DNA of 17,786 nucleotides from Marinilabiliaceae bacterium UBA5213 (lineage in GTDB: Bacteria; Bacteroidota; Bacteroidia; Bacteroidales; Marinilabiliaceae): assembly GCA_002412555.1 (NCBI GenBank), contig DHVH01000175.1, positions 1-17,786 on the forward strand. The letters are read 5' to 3'. The translations under genes and the position numbers were made by a program. Numbering within the stretch: position 1 is the first letter of the stretch; every line of letters starts with the position of its first letter. The notes below the pieces were generated by a model, which was given only the letters and a program-made list of their open reading frames with translations, was not told the origin of the DNA and made no database searches. This document shows positions 1-6,988 of the stretch, in pieces.

Positions 1-45
1 TTTTTTTGTTATTATTGTTGCTGATCTCTTTGTGAAAGTTATAAT

Positions 46-100
46 GCCTCAGTTGGTGGAGCATCCCGCTTTGCGGGAGTGGTCCTGGGTTCGAGCCGCG
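46..100 (+). other. Degenerate tRNA-like sequence upstream of GIY-YIG gene
   Basis: The stretch reads like the middle of a tRNA. It has a D-arm-like block at 47-62 (CTC pairing with GAG around AGTTGGTG), a hairpin where the anticodon arm should be (64-78), and a T-arm-like GGGTTCGAGC at 87-96. It is not a functional tRNA. The anticodon hairpin has a 6-bp stem with a 3-base loop instead of 5 bp with 7 bases, the T stem pairs poorly, and no 7-bp acceptor stem can be formed from the flanks. A T8 tract follows at 103-110. From memory, many Bacteroidota GIY-YIG proteins are annotated with spurious N-termini that are translations of such T-arm sequence, so the arrangement seems recurrent. It could be a decayed tRNA or a specific RNA or DNA element. 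Confidence 0.55.
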
Positions 101-129
101 ATGTTTTTTTTCTTTCTAAACCCTTCCTT

Positions 130-387
130 ATGTACAGTGTTTATGTATTGTATAGTCAAAGAATCGATCGCTATTATATAGGTTATACCAATGATCTGGA
201 GCGCCGCTTGTATGAGCACAACCGCCTCAAAAGGAAGTTTACTGATCGAGGGATTCCTTGGGAATTGAAATACACCGAAGTCTATTCCATCAAATCTGAA
301 GCTCATGCTCGTGAGCAATTTCTAAAAGGACAAAAGTCCCGTGCTTTTATTGAGGAGTTGATAAGGGGATCAGAAAGGTGTTTGTGA
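130..387 (+). CDS. GIY-YIG family endonuclease-like protein, 85 aa
   Basis: This is a small single-domain GIY-YIG protein of the UPF0213/YhbQ-like size class, a family of nucleases that cut DNA using a conserved Tyr, Arg and Glu. The sequence shows VYVLYS at residues 4-9 (the 'GIY' strand), YYIG at 15-18, LERRLYEHN at 23-31 with the candidate catalytic Arg, and the helix around E62 in AREQFLKGQKSR as candidate metal-binding Glu. The length of about 85 residues is typical for the minimal domain. The frame stays open upstream to an ATG at 79, but that extension translates the tRNA-like element, so I chose the ATG at 130 (protein begins MYSVYVLYS). No partner genes or fused DNA-binding domain are present. 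The cellular role of these stand-alone proteins is not settled; DNA repair and a selfish-element origin are both possible. Confidence 0.85.
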   Translation: MYSVYVLYSQRIDRYYIGYTNDLERRLYEHNRLKRKFTDRGIPWELKYTEVYSIKSEAHAREQFLKGQKSRAFIEELIRGSERCL

Positions 388-644
388 ATTTGCGTTCAGT
401 ACTGGGATTTCTAAAGTTTAATATTAAGCTATCCAAATCTGCGATTGCAAGCTTACAGGTTAAATCGGCAGACGGAAAACCATAGAATTTGTTTTATTCC
501 ATACTATTGTCGATATTTATTTTGTCGTATCTGATGACAACCTCTTTGGATGTTTATATTTCACCCTTTTGTTTGTTTATATACAGTTTAAAACAGAGCA
601 GTAATTTTTGTCCCCCTGGTATAAGCGTGTTTTTCAAATAGATT

Positions 645-3600
645 TTGGAAAAAATAAGGATTTTGAAAAAAATAATTCCTTTCAGTGATATGATCTGCTC
701 ATTTTTATGGGTTCTGATTACAATTGCTCCCATTTCATCTTCTTTTTCGCAAAAGCGCTATTTATTCCGTACTTATACTACAGATGATGGTCTGCCCAAT
801 AATAATATTTTTAGTATCAATCAGGACAATAAGGGTTATTTATGGATAGCTACTGACGGTGGAATATCGCGGTTCGACGGTTACCGGTTTGATAATTCAG
901 TGATTCCTGAAGTAAATAAAGAACAGGCTTTTTCGCAATATGTAGATAAAAGTCCATCGGGCAAACTGGCTTTCGCCACTTTTATGAACGGCGTGATGGT
1001 TGAGACTGATAATGGAAGCTTCAGACAATATCTGCGTCACGAAAAACAATTGGGTAAGAATGTTGTACGCACATTAAAATGGCTGTCGGATGATCAAATT
1101 CTTTTTTCTGAAAGCCGAAATGTCAATATCATTGCCGGAGACTCCATTTATCAGGTTTATGATTGGGGTAGGAATGGAAATTTTTTTCAAACTGTAGAGT
1201 ATGATAGCCTTGGAAATATTTGGTTCGGTGGATTAAGGGGGTTGGGAATTATTTTTCCGGCCGATACGGTGAAACAGCCAGTTTTTCTTCCCGAATTTGA
1301 AGATGTATTTGTGCTGAAAGTGCTGTTGATGTCCGATAATAAATTACTTGTAGGAACCGATAACGGATATTATGAGATAGATATTCAGTCGGCCAAAAAA
1401 GAAGATTTCCGATATTCAGTTTCCCAGCCATACCCCGAGCTGATAGGAGAAAGAGTTAATCATATTTATTGCGATAAACAGGATAATATTTGGGTGTCGT
1501 TTGTCAATAACGGTGTTTTTCAAATACACAACAATCAGATTCTCCGACATATTACTCAGGCTTCTGGGTTGCCGACAATGGGAGCTATGTGTGTGTTTCA
1601 GGATAAGGAGTTCAACTACTGGATTGGGACATCGGAAGGTATTTGTCGGATGTATTCGCTCCGTGACTTTTCATACACCCATGACAACAAGCAGCTGGCA
1701 GGAATCCATTTTTTTGAACAGGATAAACATAAAAGACTATGGCTTTCATCAGGTTCTACGTTGTACCTAATTGATAAAGATATGGTTGGGGCAAGCCATA
1801 TTAATAACACCCCCTTCGCTGGTAGCGAACTAATCGCATTGGCCTTTATCAATAACTTCGCTTTATTCATTACAAACACGGGTTTATTCAGCATGCCCTG
1901 CGATGGGGAAATCAAATGGCATCACTTTAAAAAGGAAATAGATTTCAAAAAAAATAAACTGAGGGATCTGAAATGTTTTTATTTTGATGATGACGAAAGC
2001 CAATTATTGTGGCTTGGGTTTTCCGATGGTTTGTATGCCTATTCGGATAATAGAATAACAAAAGCAACTATAATATCCGATAAGCCGGTTAATCTGCGTC
2101 CGAACGGAATTCTTAAAGATAAATATGGCTATTATTGGGTAGGTGATTATACCTTTGGCTTACATCGCTTCAAATTAGAAGATAATAGTAACAACGAGGC
2201 AAGGCTCCATCTGAAGAACAGCTATGAATCCTTGAAACCCGATTCGGCTTTTGCTACTTCCTGGGTGCAGGATCTGATGCTGGATAACAAAGGAAATATA
2301 TGGTTATCATCTTTGTATACAGGCGCATATAGATTGGAAATAGACGAAAATGGAGTAAGCAATTACAGTTTGTACTCCACCGAAAATGGCTTGTCGAGCA
2401 ACGACATTACGCAGATTGTCCAAGGCAAAGACCATAGTATGTGGTTCGGAACACGTAACGGAGTGGATCGCTTGATTTCCGATGATATGGGTAAGGAGAA
2501 GATCATTCATTACAATGAGAAAAACGGACTGGGGCGATTTGTATATCGTATTCTGCCTGATGACAGCATAACCTATATCAGTTATGAAGAGGGATTCTTT
2601 GCCGTTGATAATCGACTGGATCATATGCTTGCAACCCAAAAACTGGATGTAATTATTACGAATATCACCGTTATGGGAAATTCTGATTTTGCCTCCCTTC
2701 AAAACCTGAATGAAATCCATTTGCTACCACATAACCACAATTTTATTTCTTTTGAGTTTACCTCCATCCACCTGAAGGACAATGAAGGGATAGCCTATCA
2801 ATATAAACTGGAAGGCATTGATAAAGATTGGTCGGAATACACAGACAGGCATTATGCGAGCTACAATTCACTCCCTCACGGGACATACAGTTTCAACGTA
2901 AGGGCAAAAATGATCAATTATGATACAGTTGGGCCGGTAACTACCTATAGGTTTAAAATCAATCGACCCTGGTACCAGACCTGGTGGTTTTTTCTGTCGA
3001 TAGTTGCTTTTTCAGCTGCCAACCTCTTTTTTATTTACTTCAATCATATCAGAAATCTGCTTAGATTACAGAGGCTTCGCACGAAGATTGCCTCTGATCT
3101 CCACGATGATATAGGATCAACACTCAGTAGTATCTCCATTATGAGTGACTTGCTTCAATCTCAATTGGATTGCAGGTCGCGGGCGGAAGAGATGTTGCAG
3201 ACAATAGGTTCCAATGCGCACGAAATGCTCGAATCAATGGACGATATTATCTGGTCTGTCAATCCGTCGAACGACATCTTTCAAAACCTTGCTTTGAGAA
3301 TTCGCGAATATGCCATCCCTCTTTTTGAATCTAAAGACGTAAAATTTCAAATTGTTACGCCCGATGAGTTAGCTGAAATGCACCTTTCAATGGATGTACG
3401 CCGAAATGTTTTTTTGATCGTTAAAGAGGCTGTTAACAACATCGTAAAATATTCGGACTGTTCAATGGCAAGCATCGAATTTGGCTATAATCAACCGATT
3501 TTAAACTTGGTTGTAAAGGATAATGGCAAAGGATTCGATATTAAAAAGACTAATAGTAATCGCAACGGCTTGAAAAATATGATCCTGCGTGCTGAACAGA

Positions 3601-3707
3601 TGAATGGGACGCTCGCCATTTTTTCAGAAATAGGAATGGGAACAAACATTTTGTTGTCGGTAAAATCATATAAACATATGATTGATTTCCAAAAAAGAAT
3701 GAGGTAA
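645..3707 (+). CDS. Propeller-type sensor histidine kinase, 1020 aa
   Basis: This is a membrane sensor kinase of the Bacteroidota type, with a large periplasmic ligand-sensing part and a cytoplasmic kinase. An N-terminal signal or anchor segment (residues about 16-34) is followed by repeated two-component-propeller motifs, such as GYLWIATDGGISRFDG, GNIWFGG, NYWIGTSEGI and SMWFGTRNGVDRL, to about residue 690. A Y_Y_Y domain (about 695-775) and one transmembrane helix (about 778-800) come next. The kinase is of the HisKA_3/NarX kind: phospho-acceptor His820 in the DLHDDIGS box, N-box around E928-N932, and the DNGKGFD ATP-lid motif from D959. There is no fused receiver or AraC domain, unlike classical hybrid HTCS proteins, and the partner regulator follows 28 bases later. 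The start is uncertain: TTG at 645 gives a basic n-region (KIRILKK) before the hydrophobic stretch, while the first ATG is at 690. I saw no convincing promoter or RNA in 388-644. Confidence 0.9.
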   Translation: MEKIRILKKIIPFSDMICSFLWVLITIAPISSSFSQKRYLFRTYTTDDGLPNNNIFSINQDNKGYLWIATDGGISRFDGYRFDNSVIPEVNKEQAFSQYVDKSPSGKLAFATFMNGVMVETDNGSFRQYLRHEKQLGKNVVRTLKWLSDDQILFSESRNVNIIAGDSIYQVYDWGRNGNFFQTVEYDSLGNIWFGGLRGLGIIFPADTVKQPVFLPEFEDVFVLKVLLMSDNKLLVGTDNGYYEIDIQSAKKEDFRYSVSQPYPELIGERVNHIYCDKQDNIWVSFVNNGVFQIHNNQILRHITQASGLPTMGAMCVFQDKEFNYWIGTSEGICRMYSLRDFSYTHDNKQLAGIHFFEQDKHKRLWLSSGSTLYLIDKDMVGASHINNTPFAGSELIALAFINNFALFITNTGLFSMPCDGEIKWHHFKKEIDFKKNKLRDLKCFYFDDDESQLLWLGFSDGLYAYSDNRITKATIISDKPVNLRPNGILKDKYGYYWVGDYTFGLHRFKLEDNSNNEARLHLKNSYESLKPDSAFATSWVQDLMLDNKGNIWLSSLYTGAYRLEIDENGVSNYSLYSTENGLSSNDITQIVQGKDHSMWFGTRNGVDRLISDDMGKEKIIHYNEKNGLGRFVYRILPDDSITYISYEEGFFAVDNRLDHMLATQKLDVIITNITVMGNSDFASLQNLNEIHLLPHNHNFISFEFTSIHLKDNEGIAYQYKLEGIDKDWSEYTDRHYASYNSLPHGTYSFNVRAKMINYDTVGPVTTYRFKINRPWYQTWWFFLSIVAFSAANLFFIYFNHIRNLLRLQRLRTKIASDLHDDIGSTLSSISIMSDLLQSQLDCRSRAEEMLQTIGSNAHEMLESMDDIIWSVNPSNDIFQNLALRIREYAIPLFESKDVKFQIVTPDELAEMHLSMDVRRNVFLIVKEAVNNIVKYSDCSMASIEFGYNQPILNLVVKDNGKGFDIKKTNSNRNGLKNMILRAEQMNGTLAIFSEIGMGTNILLSVKSYKHMIDFQKRMR

Positions 3708-3735
3708 TATTACAAGATAAATATCTATTAAAGAT

Positions 3736-4377
3736 ATGCAGTTAGAGATTCAGGTGGCTATATACGAGGATAACAATGCCCTTCGAGAAAGCCTTACGCA
3801 TTTGATAAAAGTGTCAGGTTTATTAGCGTTTGTTGGTGCTTATCCCGATTGCAGCAATATACTCAGGAATTGCGAAGCCAACAAGCCCGATGTAATCCTC
3901 ATGGATATTGAGATGCCCGGCATTTCGGGTATTGATGCCACACGATTGGTGAAGGATAAGTATCCTGAAATCAATGTGTTGATGCTGACCGTGTTTGAGA
4001 ACAGAGATAAGATTTTCGATGCCTTGCGGGCAGGAGCCACAGGTTATTTACTTAAAAAGTCCACCGCCATTCAAATCATCGAAGCTATTACAGAGTTGGC
4101 AAACGGTGGCTCGCCTATGTCCGGCGAAATTGCCCGCAAAGTGCTTGAGTTTTTCACCCATCCCAAAGCAGGAAAAAAAAATGCTTACACCCTGTCAGAA
4201 CGCGAACTCGATATTTTAAAGCGTCTTGTGGCCGGTGATAGTTACAAGATGATAGGTGACCACTGTAGTATCACCATCGGAACAGTGCGCAGTCACATCA
4301 ACAGCATTTATCATAAACTAGCCGTAAATTCTAAGTCGGAAGCCGTGATAAAAGCAATTAAGGAGCGCTTGGTCTAG
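3736..4377 (+). CDS. NarL/LuxR-family response regulator, 213 aa
   Basis: This is the likely phosphorylation partner of the upstream kinase and a DNA-binding transcription factor. The receiver domain spans residues about 5-120, with the acidic pair E11/D12, phospho-acceptor D57 in DVILMDIEMPG, T85, and the conserved Lys at 107 in GYLLKKS. A LuxR-type helix-turn-helix fills 152-213, with the typical LSERELDIL start and the recognition helix around TIGTVRSHINSIYHKL. Length and domain order are standard for NarL-type regulators. The gene is 28 bases downstream of the kinase on the same strand, so the two are probably co-transcribed. HisKA_3 kinases normally pair with this regulator class, which supports the match. 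The next gene downstream has its own promoter-like sequence flanked by inverted repeats, which makes that envelope operon the obvious candidate target; this last step is inference. Confidence 0.93.
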   Translation: MQLEIQVAIYEDNNALRESLTHLIKVSGLLAFVGAYPDCSNILRNCEANKPDVILMDIEMPGISGIDATRLVKDKYPEINVLMLTVFENRDKIFDALRAGATGYLLKKSTAIQIIEAITELANGGSPMSGEIARKVLEFFTHPKAGKKNAYTLSERELDILKRLVAGDSYKMIGDHCSITIGTVRSHINSIYHKLAVNSKSEAVIKAIKERLV

Positions 4378-4469
4378 AAAAAGTAATAACAATTCAGCTA
4401 CTATATTTCGTTGACAGTTTAAATGCCACTCTTTTGTGCTGTTTAGTATTTAGTTGTCTATATGCTCAA

Positions 4470-4489
4470 AATCATACATTTATATGATT
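4470..4489. promoter_or_regulatory. Inverted repeat overlapping the -33 element (candidate operator)
   Basis: AATCAT (4470-4475) and ATGATT (4484-4489) form a perfect 6-bp inverted repeat with an 8-base spacer. The right arm overlaps the TTG of the predicted -33 element. A 20-bp dyad in this position is what an activating LuxR-type dimer would need, and a gene for such a regulator ends 92 bases upstream. The region is AT-rich, so chance occurrence is possible. Confidence 0.3.
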
Positions 4490-4518
4490 GACGGGTTTTA
4501 AATATAAGGTTACTTTCG
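4488..4518 (+). promoter_or_regulatory. Bacteroidota-type promoter for the envelope operon
   Basis: TTG at 4488-4490 is followed after 20 bases by TACTTTCG at 4511-4518, one mismatch from the phylum's TAnnTTTG -7 consensus. Spacing fits the usual 19-21 bases. Transcription would start near 4524, leaving a leader of about 26 bases before the ATG at 4550. It is the best promoter match found on the plus strand of the window. Confidence 0.5.
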
Positions 4519-4535
4519 TAAATAGATTTATTTAC
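4518..4535. promoter_or_regulatory. Inverted repeat at the predicted transcription start
   Basis: GTAAAT (4518-4523) and ATTTAC (4530-4535) are perfect inverted arms separated by AGATTT. The dyad begins at the last base of the -7 element and spans the expected start site. It could be an operator (a repressor bound here would block initiation) or a small hairpin at the extreme 5' end of the mRNA. It differs in sequence from the dyad at 4470-4489. Confidence 0.3.
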
Positions 4536-4549
4536 AAAAGAATTGCCCT

Positions 4550-5242
4550 ATGAAACCAAAGTCTTATAGCCATTTATTTCTTGCCTCCATTCTGACAATG
4601 AGCTTGTTGACAGCGTGTGAGAAAGACGAAGCAACTATTTCTCATATTAAATCTTTTGCTTCATTACCAGAAGAGGACGGTTTTATAATTAATTCGCCGA
4701 CTCGTATCGTTCACGATTATTATGTGGGATCGCAGGGTAAATCGCTTAACACAGGTTGGAACGCTAGCGGATACTCCATGCGCAGCTTTATCAGTTTCGA
4801 TGTGTCGGATATTATGCCGCCTGCAGATAAAAAGCTGATGATTGATGAAGCCATTCTGAAAGTTTATGAAGCTAATACGAATATGCATCCATTCGATGGT
4901 GAGGGTATACGTGCAGTAAACTGCTACTTGTTGGATTACGGAGCTTTAGACCTAAGCGATTACGATCTGGCGCCGTTTGCTGACTGTGGAACAATAAGCA
5001 CTTGGGGTTATAATGTTCTTAAGGAGTATCCCTTGAAAGTCACCTCGTTCCTGAAGAATTTTCATCAAACCAATCCGGCAAAAACAAAATTCCAATTTCG
5101 CTTGCAGTTTGTACCAGATGGAAATGTTATTCCACCATCGCCTTTAACGAGCGGTATGTGGAATGTTTTTTCTGGTGATGAAACCCAAAAAGTTGATTAC
5201 CGCCCAACATTAATGATTAAATATCATTATGCCAATCAGTGA
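4550..5242 (+). CDS. Surface-type lipoprotein, DNRLRE-like, 230 aa
   Basis: The protein starts with a lipoprotein signal peptide: basic MKPK, a hydrophobic core, and the lipobox LLTAC, so Cys23 would be the lipidated first residue. The residues after it, EKDE, fit the K-(D/E)2 type of export signal described for Capnocytophaga lipoproteins, which suggests display on the outer face of the outer membrane. The remainder resembles the DNRLRE/TGFb-propeptide-like fold: SMRSFISFDVSDI near residues 76-88, then DEAILKVYEAN, are typical of domains that begin with a shared 'F-x-F-D-hydrophobic' strand and an element listing beta strands. No catalytic motif is visible. It is the first gene after the promoter and lies 51 bases upstream of the outer-membrane barrel gene, so it probably belongs to that operon. 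The family assignment is tentative; the lipoprotein call is firm. Confidence 0.75.
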   Translation: MKPKSYSHLFLASILTMSLLTACEKDEATISHIKSFASLPEEDGFIINSPTRIVHDYYVGSQGKSLNTGWNASGYSMRSFISFDVSDIMPPADKKLMIDEAILKVYEANTNMHPFDGEGIRAVNCYLLDYGALDLSDYDLAPFADCGTISTWGYNVLKEYPLKVTSFLKNFHQTNPAKTKFQFRLQFVPDGNVIPPSPLTSGMWNVFSGDETQKVDYRPTLMIKYHYANQ

Positions 5243-5264
5243 TTTCAAGTGAAATCACTGATTG
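5233..5264 (+). terminator. 15-bp perfect hairpin over the lipoprotein stop codon
   Basis: Positions 5233-5247 and 5250-5264 are exact reverse complements, 15 bp, separated by two bases, so the real hairpin would have about 14 bp and a tetraloop. The TGA stop (5240-5242) lies inside the left arm, and no U-tract follows, so it is not a textbook intrinsic terminator. It may act as a partial terminator, an attenuator affected by ribosomes at the stop codon, or an RNA-stability element that sets different levels for the lipoprotein and the downstream genes. A protein-binding palindrome is the alternative. Confidence 0.6.
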
Positions 5265-5293
5265 TCTGTGAATAATCGTTTATTATAAACCCT

Positions 5294-6988
5294 ATGAAAT
5301 CCAAAAGAAGGTTTGTTGTTTTTCTGGTAATTTTGATGACTGTGCTGGTGCATCCATTGAAGGCCCAGGACTTGTCAAATGCAAAAGAGGTCGATCCATT
5401 CACCATGAACGGCAGTATTGGACTGAACACCTCTTTTTACAATGCCTCCGGCGGTATTCCTGACCGGCAGGCTCCGCTTGCCTTCGGCCTCAATGCCATG
5501 GCAACCATCTCAGCTTACGGCATTAATATGCCATTCTCGTTTACCTGGTACAACAATAACAAAGCGGGATTTCGGCATCCATTCAATCAATTTGGCATCA
5601 GCCCCACTTATAAATGGCTGACAGTCCATCTTGGGTACAGAAACATGTCGTTCTCAGAATTTACACTGAATGGCTTCACCTTTCTTGGTGCCGGTGTAGA
5701 GGCCCGACCCGGGAAATTCCGTCTGGGAGCGGTGTACGGTAAGTTCAATCAAAACTCTGCTTACGACCTTGCAATGGCAGATTCCATTCCTAAACTCACC
5801 CGCACCGGATGGGCAACAAAACTTGGCTATGGTACCGATGATCGGTTTGTGGATGTTTCTCTGCTTCGCATTGGGGATAACCCGAAAAACTACGTGGATA
5901 GTCTGGCACATTACGGGCAAGCTACACCGGCTCAAAATTTGGCCATTGGATTGACTTCAAGCTTCAAGATTACGCCTAAATTATTCTTTAATTTTGACGG
6001 TTCAATGAGTTTTTTTACCAATAACAGACTATTGGAGGAATCGGATTCGATCGCGAACGGGAAACTTCGTTTTGCAAGTAACTTTATCACAGTGAACAAT
6101 ACCAGTGAATACCACAAAGCCCTCAAGACTGGATTTAGTTACCGGTTTACACCCACACTCGTCTCAGGTTTCGAGTACCGAAGGGTGGATCCGGGATTCC
6201 AATCCATGGGGAGTTACTTTTTCAATAATGACCTGGAGATGTACACGTTCAACCAGACTGCATCCTTCCTACAGAATAAAATCAACACCCGGGGCTCTAT
6301 AGGTTTTCAACGCGATAATCTTAACGGAATGAAAGCCAAAAGTGCCAAACGCACAATTGGGTCACTGTCCGGAAATTATGCCATCAATCAGGCTTGGGCA
6401 GTGGATGCATTGTATAGCAATTTTTCCACCAATCAGAAAGCCATAAGATCGGTTACTAACGACAGCCTGAAAATCTCTCAGGTAAATCACAACCTGTCGC
6501 TTATGCCACGTTTTACCAAATTGTCTGAAACCAGTTCTCAAATGGTGATGTTGAACCTAAATTGGATGAAGTTGAATGACAAAAACAAACTCACAAAGGA
6601 TCAGTCAAATACCGATACCTTCATGGCGATGTTGATGTATAATGTTGGTTTGCTAAAATCAAAATTGAACATATCGGCCGGATTGAATTCCACCAAAATG
6701 GTAAACATGAACTACAACAATCAACTTAGGGGTGGGAATTTGAATTTGGCAAAATCACTTTTGCAGGATAAACTGTCGATGAGTTGGAACAATGCTTTTA
6801 TGTTCAACAAGATAAACAGCGAAAATGGCACCATTTTCAACACTGGGATAAATGCCAATTACAGTTTTAAAAGCCAACAAGCTGTAACAATAAATATTAA
6901 TTTCATTAACAATTCATTCGGCGATTCGGTGATTGTTCCGTCGTTTAAAGAAATAAGAGGAGATATTGGATATGTATACAGTTTCTAA
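5294..6988 (+). CDS. Outer-membrane beta-barrel protein, 564 aa
   Basis: A clear Sec signal peptide (MKSKRR, then a hydrophobic core, cleavage after about KAQ24) precedes a protein made of alternating polar and apolar strands rich in Gly, Asn, Ser and aromatic residues, without cysteines. Repeated strand-like pieces such as KLGYGTDDRFVDVSLLRIGDN, FSYRFTPTLVSGFEYRRV and NINFINNSFG are visible. The protein ends in YVYSF, and a C-terminal aromatic residue is the usual signal for barrel insertion by BAM. No plug or TonB box is seen, so it is not a SusC-type transporter, and it is much longer than PorP/SprF proteins. It overlaps the giant TANFOR gene by 17 bases, which points to coupled synthesis and probably a physical partnership as base, anchor or exit pore. 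Function is not known to me. Confidence 0.8.
   Translation: MKSKRRFVVFLVILMTVLVHPLKAQDLSNAKEVDPFTMNGSIGLNTSFYNASGGIPDRQAPLAFGLNAMATISAYGINMPFSFTWYNNNKAGFRHPFNQFGISPTYKWLTVHLGYRNMSFSEFTLNGFTFLGAGVEARPGKFRLGAVYGKFNQNSAYDLAMADSIPKLTRTGWATKLGYGTDDRFVDVSLLRIGDNPKNYVDSLAHYGQATPAQNLAIGLTSSFKITPKLFFNFDGSMSFFTNNRLLEESDSIANGKLRFASNFITVNNTSEYHKALKTGFSYRFTPTLVSGFEYRRVDPGFQSMGSYFFNNDLEMYTFNQTASFLQNKINTRGSIGFQRDNLNGMKAKSAKRTIGSLSGNYAINQAWAVDALYSNFSTNQKAIRSVTNDSLKISQVNHNLSLMPRFTKLSETSSQMVMLNLNWMKLNDKNKLTKDQSNTDTFMAMLMYNVGLLKSKLNISAGLNSTKMVNMNYNNQLRGGNLNLAKSLLQDKLSMSWNNAFMFNKINSENGTIFNTGINANYSFKSQQAVTININFINNSFGDSVIVPSFKEIRGDIGYVYSF
6956..6963 (+). promoter_or_regulatory. Shine-Dalgarno-like site deciding the TANFOR gene start
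   Basis: AGAGGAGA lies inside the 3' end of the barrel gene. Its GAGGAG core ends 9 bases before the ATG at 6972 but only 3 bases before the in-frame TTG at 6966, so the ATG is preferred. Strong purine-rich sites are uncommon in Bacteroidota, and this one lies where coupled translation would need it. Confidence 0.5.

Noticed and set aside
46..117. Complete functional tRNA gene
   Set aside because: No acceptor stem can be paired, the anticodon arm has a 3-base loop, and the T stem has mismatches; only D- and T-arm-like pieces remain.
79..129. N-terminal extension of the GIY-YIG protein from the ATG at 79
   Set aside because: The extra 17 residues are a translation of the tRNA-like sequence and T-tract; the family domain begins at the ATG at 130.
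388..644. Small gene, RNA or promoter between the GIY-YIG and sensor genes
   Set aside because: No open frame with family features, no strong hairpin, and only poor matches to TAnnTTTG with wrong spacing.
5294..6988. PorP/SprF family or SusC-like transporter
   Set aside because: Too long and without recognisable PorP/SprF features; no plug domain, TonB box or neighbouring SusD gene.
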